A stretch of 47,673 nt of DNA from Mycobacterium sp. (GTDB lineage: Bacteria > Actinomycetota > Actinomycetes > Mycobacteriales > Mycobacteriaceae), in contig JAOPVI010000059.1 in assembly GCA_025966225.1 (NCBI GenBank), forward strand, positions 1-47,673, in the 5' to 3' direction. Made by a program: the position numbers and the translations under genes. The notes below the pieces were generated by a model that saw only the letters and a program-made list of their open reading frames with translations, made no database searches and was not told the DNA's origin. Of this stretch, positions 1-7,978 are shown piece after piece (within the stretch, counting starts at the first letter, position 1; every line of letters begins with the position of its first letter).

Positions 1-375
1 GCTCGTCGAGGTGACCAGCAGCGGAACGCGGCCGAGCCCTCGGGCTGCGAGTGCCATGACGGCCGGACGTGCGACGACCCGGGTCGGCGGCAGCAGCAGG
101 AGGAGTCCGAGCACCGAGGTGACGAACCCGGGCACGATGGTCAGCACCGAGCCCAGCGCGATGAGCACGCCATCGGTCGCGGCGCCCTGTGGCGTGGCCA
201 GCCCGGACCGCAGTTTCTGAAGCTGACGCGTGGCCTGTGAACCCGCCACCGCCAACCCGACGGCGAAGGTGCCGAGCAGCAACAGGACGGTCCAACCGAA
301 GCCGATGGTGTACGCGAGCGCGATCACCGCCGCCAGTTCGACCAGTACGTAGAGCCCGAAGAGCCGCTTAACCAT
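1..375 (-). CDS. FxsA family membrane protein (3' end cut by window edge)
   Basis: The reverse strand reads open from an ATG at 375 to the window edge, giving 125 residues without a stop. The product begins MVKRLFGLYVLVEL and has hydrophobic helices near residues 5-20 and 26-45 and a third around 70-95 that ends in a run of leucines before PPTRVVARP. This arrangement, with the LLLLPPTR motif, is typical of FxsA, a cytoplasmic-membrane protein first known from phage F exclusion in E. coli; its biochemical role is unclear. It follows the two F420-type genes in the same direction with a gap of 33 bases and is probably the last gene of the cobN transcript seen here. The C-terminal tail is missing. 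Confidence 0.8.
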   Translation of the reverse strand, partial: MVKRLFGLYVLVELAAVIALAYTIGFGWTVLLLLGTFAVGLAVAGSQATRQLQKLRSGLATPQGAATDGVLIALGSVLTIVPGFVTSVLGLLLLLPPTRVVARPAVMALAARGLGRVPLLVTSTS

Positions 376-408
376 GTGCTTCCAACGAGTGAAGGGACCC
401 GAGGGTTC

Positions 409-804
409 CTAGCTGGACGACTCGACCGCTTGTACTTCTATCGCGGCGTGCACCTTGTCGATGCCGCCGCGGAAGATCGCCTGCGGGATCCACCACCACG
501 CATGCCACCAGTAGCGCCTGGTCACCATGTCGAACACGCGGCGGGTTTCGGACTTCGGCAGATTTCGCGCCACCGCCTCCACGGGTTCACCCTTGGGCTC
601 GCCGAGGACTCCGCACCTCTGGATGGTGACCCGAGGAGTGTTGTTAATGCGCTTGGTCTTCCAGGAGCCGTCGTCGGTGCTGATCAACAGCTTGTCCCCG
701 TCCGGCACGCCCCACACCGGGGTGGGCTTGGGCCGCCCGTCCATGGTGAAAGTCGTCAGCAGCAGATACTTCTCGCCGTAGACGTCGGTGAACGTCGGAG
801 CCAC
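409..804 (-). CDS. PPOX-class (FDOR) F420-dependent oxidoreductase-like protein, copy 2
   Basis: The product is 131 residues from a GTG start. It has the split-barrel pattern of the pyridoxamine-oxidase-like superfamily: a first strand YLLLTTFTMDGRPKPTPVW, then a W-K-x-K-R-I-x-N-x-P-R-V cofactor-pocket segment at about 48-60 and GEPKGEPVEA around 70. Short mycobacterial proteins of this type (Rv2061c group) are usually F420- or flavin-binding oxidoreductases; the substrate is unknown. The C-terminus is Trp-rich (RRYWWHAWWW), unlike its neighbour. It starts 3 bases after the stop of the upstream paralogue, so the pair is a tandem duplication and probably cotranscribed with cobN. The family assignment is solid; the cofactor is inferred. 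Confidence 0.82.
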   Translation of the reverse strand: MAPTFTDVYGEKYLLLTTFTMDGRPKPTPVWGVPDGDKLLISTDDGSWKTKRINNTPRVTIQRCGVLGEPKGEPVEAVARNLPKSETRRVFDMVTRRYWWHAWWWIPQAIFRGGIDKVHAAIEVQAVESSS

Positions 805-807
805 GCG

Positions 808-1191
808 TCAGTTCACCGCTTTCAGTTCGATCGTGACGTTCTTCTGCATGCCGCCGCGCAGCTTGGAGAAGATGTTGAAGGTCTTGCCGATCAGGCCGTA
901 TCGCTTGCCGATCGCGTCATAGGTGGCGCCATTGGCCGACTTGTCCAGCACCGCCGCAGTGGCCTCGACAGGCTCGCCCTTGGGCTTGCCGCTGCGGTCG
1001 CACGTCGCGATGGTCACCCGCGGAGTGTTGCGGATGCGTTTGACCTTCCAGGACTGCTCCTGGGTGATGGCGATCAGGCGATCGCCATCGACGACGGCCC
1101 AGATGGCGGTCGGCTTGGGTCGGCCGTCCTTGGTGAACGTGGTCAGCAGGATGTACTCGGATCCGGCCACGTCAGTAAAAGTCACAGACAT
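808..1191 (-). CDS. PPOX-class (FDOR) F420-dependent oxidoreductase-like protein, copy 1 (Rv2061c-like)
   Basis: I place the start at the ATG at 1191 (MSVTFTDVAGSEY), giving 127 residues; the frame stays open further upstream, but that extension runs into cobN and does not match the family. The protein aligns along its whole length with the next gene downstream (shared TFTDV, LLTTFT-DGRPKPT, KRI-NTPRVTI, KGEPVEA). It belongs to the split-barrel F420/FMN oxidoreductases. M. tuberculosis has one such gene, Rv2061c, beside cobN, so one of the two copies here is likely a local duplication. It lies 20 bases after the cobN stop in the same direction. Substrate unknown. Confidence 0.82.
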   Translation of the reverse strand: MSVTFTDVAGSEYILLTTFTKDGRPKPTAIWAVVDGDRLIAITQEQSWKVKRIRNTPRVTIATCDRSGKPKGEPVEATAAVLDKSANGATYDAIGKRYGLIGKTFNIFSKLRGGMQKNVTIELKAVN

Positions 1192-1211
1192 GCGCCTCAA
1201 TCTAGTGGGCG

Positions 1212-4200
1212 CTAGCCCTCGAGCTCGCCCTCGGTCTCGAGCAACACCCGTCGCAGCCCGTCCAGGGTGGCCGACTCGGGCTCGGCCCACATCCCTCGGC
1301 CTGCCGCCTCGAGCAGCCGCTCGGCCATGCCGTGCAGGGCCCACGGGTTGGACTCGGACATGAACTTGCGATTCTCGTCGTCGAGTACGTACTCACCAGC
1401 CAGCCGCTCGTACATCCAGTCGGCCATCACCCCCGCGGTGGCGTCGTAGCCGAAGAGGTAGTCGACCGTGGCGGCCATCTCGAACGCGCCCTTGTAGCCG
1501 TGCCTGCGCATCGCGGCCATCCAGCGGGGGTTCACCACCCGAGCGCGGAAGACGCGGGTGGTCTCCTCCGACAGCGTCCTGGTGCGCACGGCGTCCGGTC
1601 GGGTGTTGTCCCCGATGTAGGCCGCCGGCTCCTTTCCCGTCAGCGCGCGCACGGTGGCCACCATGCCGCCGTGGTACTGGAAGTAGTCGTCGGAGTCCGC
1701 GATGTCGTGCTCGCGGGTGTCGGTGTTCTTGGCGGCGACCGCGATGCGGCGGTACTGCCTGCTCATGTCGTCGGCAGCCGGGGCGCCGTCGAGCCCGCGG
1801 CCGTACGCGAACCCACCCCACGCGGTATACACCTGCGCGAGGTCGGCGTCGTCGCGCCAGTTTCGACTGTCGATCAGCTGCAGCAGGCCGGCCCCGTAGG
1901 TGCCGGGTTTGGAGCCGAAGATTCGCGTGGTGGCGCGGCGTTCGTCACCGTGCTCGGCGAGGTCGGTGCGAGTGTGCGCGCGCACGTAGTTGTCTTCGTC
2001 GGGCTCGTCGAGACCCGCGACCAGCCGGACAGCATCGTCGAGCATCGCGACGACGTGAGGGAACGCGTCTCGGAAGAAGCCCGAGATCCGCACGGTGACG
2101 TCGATGCGGGGCCGGCCCAACTCGGCGAGCGAAATGGACTCGAGGTCCACGACGCGGCGCGACGCGTCATCCCACACCGGCCGAACCCCCAGCAGTGCAA
2201 GGACTTCAGCGATGTCGTCGCCCGAGGTGCGCATGGCCGACGTGCCCCAGACCGAGAGCCCGACGGACTGCGGCCACACGCCATGGTCGGTCCGGTAGCG
2301 CTCGAGCAGCGAATCCGCAAGGGCGACACCGGTTTCCCAGGCCAGCCGGGACGGCACCGCCTTGGGGTCGACGGAGTAGAAGTTGCGTCCCGTCGGCAGC
2401 ACGTTGACCAGGCCGCGCAGCGGCGAGCCCGATGGCCCGGCGGCGATGAAACGGCCGTCGAGGGCGCGCAGAATCTGACTGATCTCGCAGTCGGTCTGAC
2501 GCAACCGCGGCACGACCTCGTCGGCGGCGAAGCGAAGCACGGCGGCGACGTCGACGTCGTCCGTGATCTCGTCGACGGCGCCTGAGTCCCAGCCCGTTTC
2601 CTGCAGCGCGGCGACCAGGCCGCGCGCCTGCTCCTCGGCGACGTCGACGGCGCCCCGCTTGTCCGTGCCATCCTCGGCCAGCCCGAGCGCCTGACGCAGC
2701 CCGGGCACCGACTGCTCACCGCCGAACAACTGGCGGGCGCGCAGAATGGCGAGCACGAGGTCGAGTTCGACGGACCCCTCCGGCGCCTGGCCCAGGATGT
2801 GCAGGCCGTCGCGGATCTGGACGTCCTTGATCTCGCACAGCCAGCCGTCGACGTGCAGCAGCATGTCGTCGAACACGTCCTCGTCCGGCCGGTCCTCCAA
2901 CCCCAGATCGTGGTCCATCTTGGCGGCCCGCATCAGCGTCCAGATCTGCTGCCGGATTGCGGGCAGCTTGCCGGGATCGAGGGCAGCGATGGCCGAGTGT
3001 TCGTCGAGCAGTTGTTCGAGGCGCGCGATGTCGCCGTAGGTCTCGGCGCGGGCCATCGGCGGGATGAGATGGTCGACGAGTACGGCGTGAGCCCTGCGCT
3101 TGGCCTGCGTGCCCTCGCCAGGATCGTTGACAAGGAACGGGTAGATCAACGGCAGGTCGCCCAGGGCGGCATCGGATCCGCAGGCGGCCGACATGCCAAG
3201 GGTCTTGCCGGGGAGCCACTCGAGGTTGCCGTGCTTCCCGAGGTGAACGATGGCGTCGGCGCCAAAACCCTTGTCCAGCCAGCGGTACGCCGCGAGATAG
3301 TGGTGACTGGGCGGCAGATCCGGATCGTGGTAGATCGCGACGGGGTGCTCGCCGAACCCGCGCGGCGGCTGCACGAGGAGCACGACGTTGCCCGATCGCA
3401 TTGCCGCAATGACGATTTCGCCGTCTGGGTCGTGGCTGCGATCGACGAACAACTCACCCGGCGGCGGGCCCCAGTGTTCGACCATGGCTTCGGTGAGTAC
3501 GGCGGGTAGCGTCGCGAACCACTCCCGGTACTCCTTGGCGGACAACCGGATCGGGTTGCCTACCAGGTGGCCCTCGCTCAGCCACGCGGGGTCCTGCCCG
3601 CCGCGTTCGATCAGCGCGTGCACCAATGCATCGCCATCTTCGGCGTCGACGCCGGGCACGTCGCCGATGTCGTAGCCCGCCTCGCGCATGGCGCGCAGTA
3701 GCGCGACTGCGCTCGCGGGGGTGTCCAACCCGACGGCGTTGCCGATGCGGGCATGCTTGGTCGGATACGCGGAGAACACCAAGGCCACGCGTTTTTCGGC
3801 GGGGGCGATGCGGCGGAGCCTGGCGTGCCTCACGGCCAGCCCGGCGACCCGGGCACAGCGCTCGGGGTCGGGCACGTAGGCGATCAGCCCCTCGTCGTCG
3901 ATCTCCTTGAACGAGAACGGGACCGTGACGATGCGGCCGTCGAACTCGGGGACGGCGACCTGGGTCGCGACGTCGAGCGGAGACATTCCGTCGTCGTTGC
4001 CCATCCATTTACCACGCGAGCTAGTGAGGCACAGCCCTTGCAGAATCGGGACGTCGAGCGCCGCCAGATGTGCGACGCTCCACTGGTCGTCAGTGCCTCC
4101 AGCGCCCACCTCCGCCGGTACGGCGCCACCGGCCGCGAGCACCGTCGTCACCAACGCGTCCGCGGTACCCAGCAGTGCGAGTAGTTCGGGCTCCGCCGTC

Positions 4201-4802
4201 CGCAACGACGCGCAGTACACCGGCATCGGCACCCCGCCGGCATGTTCGATGGCGGCACACAGCGCTTCGACGTATTCGATGTTGCCCGCGAGCTGCTGGG
4301 CACGGTAGTAGAGCACCGCGATTCGGGGCCCGCTGCTCGGTGTCGCACTGGGCCGATCCAACTGGCCCCAGGTCGGCATGGTCACCGGTGGGGCGAAGCC
4401 GACGCCCGTCATCAACAAGGTGTCGCCGAGGAACGCGTGGAGTTGGCGAAGGTTCTCTACACCGCCCTGAGCGAGATAGACGTGCGCCTCGAGCGCGACC
4501 CCCGCAGGGACGGTCGAATGGCTCATCAGCTCGGCGTCGGGCGCCTGCTCGCCGCTGAGCACCAACGTGGGGACTCCGCTGGCCGCGATGCGGTCGATGC
4601 CGTCCTGCCAGGTGCGGTAGCCGCCGAGCATTCGCACGATCGCCACGTCGGCGCCGTCCAGCAGCGCGTCAAGTTCCTCGTCGACGAGCCGGGAAGGGTT
4701 TGCCCAACGGTAGGTCGCCCCGCTGGCGCGGGCGGTGATCAAGTCGGTGTCCGACGTCGACAAGAGCAAAACGGTCGGCGACGCGGACGAAGACTGGTTC
4801 AC
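1212..4802 (-). CDS. cobN: Aerobic cobaltochelatase large subunit CobN
   Basis: The 1196-residue product matches CobN in length and motifs. The N-terminus reads VLLLSTSDTDL, and the core contains VHLGKHGNLEWLPGK, the conserved His-rich segment of CobN/BchH magnesium- and cobalt-chelatase large subunits, followed by the LPLIYPFLVNDPGEG block. CobN binds hydrogenobyrinic acid a,c-diamide and inserts Co2+ with ATP-driven CobS/CobT-type partners in the cytoplasm, in the late aerobic part of B12 synthesis. The start is GTG at 4802, with a weak GGTGAG just upstream; an overlapping out-of-frame ATG at 4809 is not used by this frame. A 35-codon ORF precedes it by 54 bases. M. tuberculosis CobN (Rv2062c) has nearly the same length. 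Confidence 0.97.
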   Translation of the reverse strand: MNQSSSASPTVLLLSTSDTDLITARASGATYRWANPSRLVDEELDALLDGADVAIVRMLGGYRTWQDGIDRIAASGVPTLVLSGEQAPDAELMSHSTVPAGVALEAHVYLAQGGVENLRQLHAFLGDTLLMTGVGFAPPVTMPTWGQLDRPSATPSSGPRIAVLYYRAQQLAGNIEYVEALCAAIEHAGGVPMPVYCASLRTAEPELLALLGTADALVTTVLAAGGAVPAEVGAGGTDDQWSVAHLAALDVPILQGLCLTSSRGKWMGNDDGMSPLDVATQVAVPEFDGRIVTVPFSFKEIDDEGLIAYVPDPERCARVAGLAVRHARLRRIAPAEKRVALVFSAYPTKHARIGNAVGLDTPASAVALLRAMREAGYDIGDVPGVDAEDGDALVHALIERGGQDPAWLSEGHLVGNPIRLSAKEYREWFATLPAVLTEAMVEHWGPPPGELFVDRSHDPDGEIVIAAMRSGNVVLLVQPPRGFGEHPVAIYHDPDLPPSHHYLAAYRWLDKGFGADAIVHLGKHGNLEWLPGKTLGMSAACGSDAALGDLPLIYPFLVNDPGEGTQAKRRAHAVLVDHLIPPMARAETYGDIARLEQLLDEHSAIAALDPGKLPAIRQQIWTLMRAAKMDHDLGLEDRPDEDVFDDMLLHVDGWLCEIKDVQIRDGLHILGQAPEGSVELDLVLAILRARQLFGGEQSVPGLRQALGLAEDGTDKRGAVDVAEEQARGLVAALQETGWDSGAVDEITDDVDVAAVLRFAADEVVPRLRQTDCEISQILRALDGRFIAAGPSGSPLRGLVNVLPTGRNFYSVDPKAVPSRLAWETGVALADSLLERYRTDHGVWPQSVGLSVWGTSAMRTSGDDIAEVLALLGVRPVWDDASRRVVDLESISLAELGRPRIDVTVRISGFFRDAFPHVVAMLDDAVRLVAGLDEPDEDNYVRAHTRTDLAEHGDERRATTRIFGSKPGTYGAGLLQLIDSRNWRDDADLAQVYTAWGGFAYGRGLDGAPAADDMSRQYRRIAVAAKNTDTREHDIADSDDYFQYHGGMVATVRALTGKEPAAYIGDNTRPDAVRTRTLSEETTRVFRARVVNPRWMAAMRRHGYKGAFEMAATVDYLFGYDATAGVMADWMYERLAGEYVLDDENRKFMSESNPWALHGMAERLLEAAGRGMWAEPESATLDGLRRVLLETEGELEG

Positions 4803-4856
4803 TCACCATTAGTACCGCACCGGCCTCGGGGATGGTGAGGTCGGTGCAGCATGCGA

Positions 4857-4964
4857 TCAGCGGTCGGAGTTGCCCCAGCGGCCGTGCCACGTCTGCGGGT
4901 AAGGCGCCCCCAGCATTGCAACGAGCCCAACTACCACTGCTGCGAACACGATGAGTCCGAACAT
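4857..4964 (-). CDS. Putative 35-residue single-span membrane protein upstream of cobN
   Basis: This is a short reading frame on the reverse strand, ATG at 4964 to TGA at 4857. A good ribosome-binding site, AGGAGA, lies about six bases before the ATG. The product starts MFGLIVFAAVVVGLVAMLG, a clear transmembrane segment, and ends in a short polar tail APYPQTWHGRWGNSDR with two Trp and one His. It points the same way as cobN and ends 54 bases before it, so it is probably cotranscribed. I do not recognise the family. It could be a small helper of a membrane transporter or chelatase complex, or a leader ORF affecting cobN translation. Support is the RBS, the sharp hydrophobic/polar division and the position. 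Confidence 0.55.
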   Translation of the reverse strand: MFGLIVFAAVVVGLVAMLGAPYPQTWHGRWGNSDR

Positions 4965-5037
4965 TGTTGTCTCCTATCGTCAACCACAGGTCTGCCCCCG
5001 AATGTTGCTGGCGAACTGCGGTTCTCAAGGAAACTAG

Positions 5038-5054
5038 TACCGGTGGTACCGGTA
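5038..5054. promoter_or_regulatory. Inverted repeat, candidate operator upstream of the small ORF and cobN
   Basis: A perfect 7-bp inverted repeat, TACCGGT-GGT-ACCGGTA, lies about 75 bases upstream of the 35-codon ORF and in the only sizeable gap before cobN. Each arm contains the self-complementary ACCGGT. The size and symmetry suit a dimeric repressor such as a TetR-type protein. No regulator gene sits next to it, so the protein is unknown. Confidence 0.45.
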
Positions 5055-5110
5055 TGGTGCGTTTCGTGTGGCACGGAACACACCTAAGTGAATGGTGACC
5101 TAGCTCACGC

Positions 5111-6571
5111 TCAAGCAGACCGAATGTCGAAGTCCCCCAGGTCAGGAGACTTGAGCAACTCCTGATGCCGCTCTGGCGCCCACGGGAACAGTTCGGGCAG
5201 CCCGTCCTTGCCCAAATACCAACTCGAACATCCCGTTACCCAAACAGTTTGCGGCATAGATGCTTTCATGTCCTCGTTGTAGTCCTTGCTCGCCGCCTCG
5301 GTCGGCGCCGCGGCGGTGATGCTGCCGTCGGCGATCCGCCTGATCCACCACAGCGCGAAGTCGGCCTGCGACTCGGCGACGGGGACCAGCGACTGATTTC
5401 CGATCGGCGAATGCGGTCCCATCATCATGAACATGTTCGGAAACCCGGGTACGGCCACCGATCGATACGCGCTGGGACCGTCCTCCCAGGCTTCGTCGAG
5501 GGTGCGCCCGTGCTCCCCCACGATGGCCATCGGACGGACGTATGCGCGCGCATCGAAGCCGGTTGCGAGCACGAGAAGATCGAGCTCGTGAAGCGTCCCG
5601 TCAGCCGTGACGACTCCGCGCGGTTCGACCCGCTCGATGGGGTCGGTGACGATATCCACGGCGGCCTTCTTCACGGCGGCGTAGTAGGTCGACGCCATGA
5701 TCAGGCGTTTGCACATCGGCTGGTGCGCTGGAGTGAGCTTCTGCCGCAGCTCCGGATCCCGGACCGACAGCCGTAGGTTCCAACGGCACGACGCCTGCAG
5801 CATGTTGCGTTGCCAACCCGGTCGGATCGGCGCCCGCCCAGGGACGGACCGGAAGAAGCGGCCCCAAAACCCGTACCCCAGTGCGTTGAGCGAAGGGAAG
5901 CGCCGCAATGCGGCCTTCGTCGCGGCCTTGTAGCGCGGGTTGGGAAAGGGCAACACCCATTGCGCCGTTCGCTGAAAGACCTTGAGCTGCTTCACGTTGC
6001 CGCCGAGGGCAGCGGTGATCTGCACGCCGGTGGATCCGGTGCCTATGACGCCGATTCGCTTGTCGGGCAATGACACCGAATGGTCCCAGCGCGATGAGTG
6101 AAAGGTTGGTCCCGCGAATGAGTCGAGTCCGGCGATGTCCGGGTAGCGTGGCACTCGCAGCACGCCGGTGGCCGTGACGAGCACGTCGAACGGCTCTTCT
6201 TCTTCGCCTTCGCCGGTGGTCAGCCACCACCGTCCATCCCGGTACACCGCAGCCGTGACGTCGGTGCCGAATCTGATGCGCGCCCGCACCCCCCGCTCGG
6301 TCGCGACCCTACCGAAGTACTCCTGGATCTCCGGACCTGGGGGAAGCAGGTGTGACCAGTCCGGATTGGGCCGAAACGAATACGAGTAGTAGCGCGAAGG
6401 GACGTCGCACGTCAGTCCGGGATATGTGTTGTCGCGCCACGTCCCGCCGACCTCGTCGGCCTTCTCGAAGATCGTGAACGTGTCGATGCCTGCGTCCTGC
6501 AACTTGATCGCCATGCAGAGTCCGGACATCCCGGCCCCGATGATCGCCACTTTGGGCTTACCACGTTCCAT
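5111..6571 (-). CDS. Flavin-containing monooxygenase, Baeyer-Villiger type
   Basis: The 486-residue product begins [13 protein letters not shown] (FAD Rossmann fold, GxGxxG at about residues 12-17) and has a second nucleotide-binding site [11 protein letters not shown] near 175 for NADPH. Between them is [11 protein letters not shown], which fits the class B fingerprint FxGxxxHxxxW of Baeyer-Villiger monooxygenases. Such enzymes insert oxygen into ketones or oxidise sulfides in the cytosol, often in sterol, terpene or xenobiotic breakdown; EthA is a mycobacterial relative. The substrate cannot be told here. The gene is divergent from a TauD-type dioxygenase across 96 bases. It sits between cobN and cobG, which lie close together in M. 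tuberculosis, so it belongs to an accessory insertion. Confidence 0.9.
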   Translation of the reverse strand: MERGKPKVAIIGAGMSGLCMAIKLQDAGIDTFTIFEKADEVGGTWRDNTYPGLTCDVPSRYYSYSFRPNPDWSHLLPPGPEIQEYFGRVATERGVRARIRFGTDVTAAVYRDGRWWLTTGEGEEEEPFDVLVTATGVLRVPRYPDIAGLDSFAGPTFHSSRWDHSVSLPDKRIGVIGTGSTGVQITAALGGNVKQLKVFQRTAQWVLPFPNPRYKAATKAALRRFPSLNALGYGFWGRFFRSVPGRAPIRPGWQRNMLQASCRWNLRLSVRDPELRQKLTPAHQPMCKRLIMASTYYAAVKKAAVDIVTDPIERVEPRGVVTADGTLHELDLLVLATGFDARAYVRPMAIVGEHGRTLDEAWEDGPSAYRSVAVPGFPNMFMMMGPHSPIGNQSLVPVAESQADFALWWIRRIADGSITAAAPTEAASKDYNEDMKASMPQTVWVTGCSSWYLGKDGLPELFPWAPERHQELLKSPDLGDFDIRSA

Positions 6572-6620
6572 AAGCCACCCCCTGACTTCCCGTCGACGCT
6601 ACGCCGAGTTCGAATCCCGG

Positions 6621-6635
6621 CCAGCGAAACGCTGG
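6621..6635. promoter_or_regulatory. Palindrome between divergent monooxygenase and dioxygenase genes
   Basis: The sequence CCAGCG-AAA-CGCTGG is a perfect 6-bp inverted repeat with a 3-base spacer. It lies 50 bases from the monooxygenase start and 33 from the dioxygenase start, in the shared upstream region, which suggests a common operator. It could alternatively form a short hairpin in either 5' UTR. Confidence 0.35.
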
Positions 6636-6667
6636 TTCCCGGTACGGATTCCTGCCTAGATCAAGGG

Positions 6668-7606
6668 ATGACTGACTCCCCCATCCTCGTCAAGCTCGGC
6701 GCGAACATCGGCGCAAGGGTCGACGGCGTGCGCCTCGGCGGCCACCTCGACGCGTCGACCGTCGACGAGCTCAACGATGCGCTGTTGGCGCACAAGGTGA
6801 TCTTCTTCCGCGGGCAGCACCACCTCGACGACGACGGGCAGCTGAAGTTCGCACGCCTGCTGGGCACCCCGACGCTCGCCCATCCCACGGTGCTGTCGCG
6901 GGGCACCGACGTCCTGCCGATCGACTCGCGCTACGACAAGGCCAACTCCTGGCACACCGACGTCACCTTCGTCGACCGGCCGCCCAAGGCCTCGCTGCTG
7001 CGGGCCATCACCTTGCCGGAGTACGGCGGATCGACGGTGTGGGCCTCGACCGAGGCGGCGTACGAGCAGCTTCCACCCGCGCTCGTCGCGCTCGTCGAGA
7101 ATCTGCGGGCGTTGCATACCAACGACTACGACTACGTGCGCGATTACGAGGACCGTGACGCCCAGGTCGCCGACACCGAGCGCCAGTACCGGGACGAGTT
7201 CGTCTCCGAGCACTACGAGACCGAACACCCGGTCGTACGGGTCCATCCCGAAACGGGACGTCGGGTGCTCCTGCTCGGGCACTTCGTCCGAAAGTTCGTC
7301 GGCTTCGGGACGGTCGAGTCGTCCACCCTGCTACAGCTTCTGCAAGCGCGCATCACCAAGTTGGAGAACACGATTCGGTGGAACTGGGCGCCGGGCGATG
7401 TTGCGATCTGGGACAACCGGGCCACGCAGCACTACGGGGTCGCCGACTTCGACGACCAGCATCGGCGGCTGAGCCGCGTCACGCTCGCGGGCGACGTCCC
7501 CGTCGACGTCCACGGGGTGGCCAGTCGAGCGCTCGCCGGTGACGCGTCGCACTATTCCGACGTCGTCGCGCCCCGGCATCTGGCGGCGGTGCCAGCGCCG
7601 GGTTGA
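6668..7606 (+). CDS. TauD/TfdA family Fe(II)/2-oxoglutarate-dependent dioxygenase
   Basis: The 312-residue product has the full double-stranded beta-helix metal triad: HTD in NSWHTDVTF (near residue 95), the distal His in NRATQHYGV (near 255) and the 2-oxoglutarate Arg in RRLSRVTL a dozen residues later. It also carries VIFFRGQ near the N-terminus, as in taurine and alkylsulfate dioxygenases. These enzymes hydroxylate a sulfonate or sulfate ester next to sulfur and release sulfite or sulfate, with use of 2-oxoglutarate and O2. Rv3406 of M. tuberculosis, an alkylsulfatase, is a plausible relative. Which sulfur compound is used here is not shown. ATG start with AAGGG just upstream. Confidence 0.9.
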   Translation: MTDSPILVKLGANIGARVDGVRLGGHLDASTVDELNDALLAHKVIFFRGQHHLDDDGQLKFARLLGTPTLAHPTVLSRGTDVLPIDSRYDKANSWHTDVTFVDRPPKASLLRAITLPEYGGSTVWASTEAAYEQLPPALVALVENLRALHTNDYDYVRDYEDRDAQVADTERQYRDEFVSEHYETEHPVVRVHPETGRRVLLLGHFVRKFVGFGTVESSTLLQLLQARITKLENTIRWNWAPGDVAIWDNRATQHYGVADFDDQHRRLSRVTLAGDVPVDVHGVASRALAGDASHYSDVVAPRHLAAVPAPG

Positions 7607-7631
7607 CCGGCGCTGACACCGCTAGCGACCG

Positions 7632-7841
7632 TCAAAGTCGCTCCATCGCCCGCCGCATCGCGGAATTCTCCAGGTACTCGTAGTTCTTCGGTGGGACACG
7701 CTTCGGGATGTACAGCCCGCCGGTGTCGGCGCTGACGACGGCGGCGTCGGCAGTGAAGTACCGCACGATCGCGCTCCACCAGTGGGCGCCCTTGGTTTGC
7801 AGAGCGGGCAGGGCGTGTGAGCCTACGGTCAGTACAGACAT
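7632..7841 (-). CDS. Hypothetical 69-residue protein
   Basis: I do not recognise this protein. It starts from an ATG with a strong AAGGAGAG ribosome site six bases upstream, which supports translation. The product has a hydrophobic first half with GAHWWSAIVRYFTADAAVV, no clear signal peptide and no Cys, and a charged C-terminal half (IPKRVPPKNYEYLENSAMRRAMERL). It is convergent with the dioxygenase gene (25 bases apart) and divergent from cobG, with 137 bases between the two starts. Position alone suggests neither a cobalamin nor a sulfur role. Confidence 0.6.
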   Translation of the reverse strand: MSVLTVGSHALPALQTKGAHWWSAIVRYFTADAAVVSADTGGLYIPKRVPPKNYEYLENSAMRRAMERL

Positions 7842-7924
7842 GGGACTCTCCTTGCTTCTGGCTGCCGGACCCCCAGTCCGACTGCATGAAGCGAACGTAA
7901 TTTGACGCTGCCGCCGAATAGTGC

Positions 7925-7936
7925 GTAGTCGACTAC
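7925..7936. promoter_or_regulatory. 12-bp perfect palindrome upstream of cobG
   Basis: GTAGTCGACTAC is perfectly self-complementary and lies 43-54 bases before the cobG start, in the region shared with the divergent 69-residue gene. A related half-site, TACTACTC, recurs at about 7954-7961. It is an operator candidate for cobG, the small gene or both; the binding protein is unknown. Confidence 0.35.
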
Positions 7937-7978
7937 TCGAATCGCGCGCCGCGTACTACTCATATGCTCGAAGTCGAC

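Noticed and set aside
1332..2585. 417-codon open frame on the plus strand opposite cobN, and many similar long frames
   Set aside because: Shadow frames of GC-rich genes: Arg/Gly/Val-rich, no ribosome site, and full overlap with well-supported genes.
5066..5083. GTGTG...CACAC hairpin as a terminator of the monooxygenase gene
   Set aside because: Five-bp stem with an 8-base loop and no T-run; too weak to call.
4803..5110. Possible cobalamin riboswitch upstream of cobN
   Set aside because: The reverse strand shows no recognisable B12-box or core, and the gap is largely taken by a short ORF and an inverted repeat.
6605..6635. tRNA-like T-arm (GTTCGAATCCC) that might mark a tRNA remnant or attachment site
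   Set aside because: Only the loop and an imperfect stem are present; no acceptor, D or anticodon arm and no integrase nearby.
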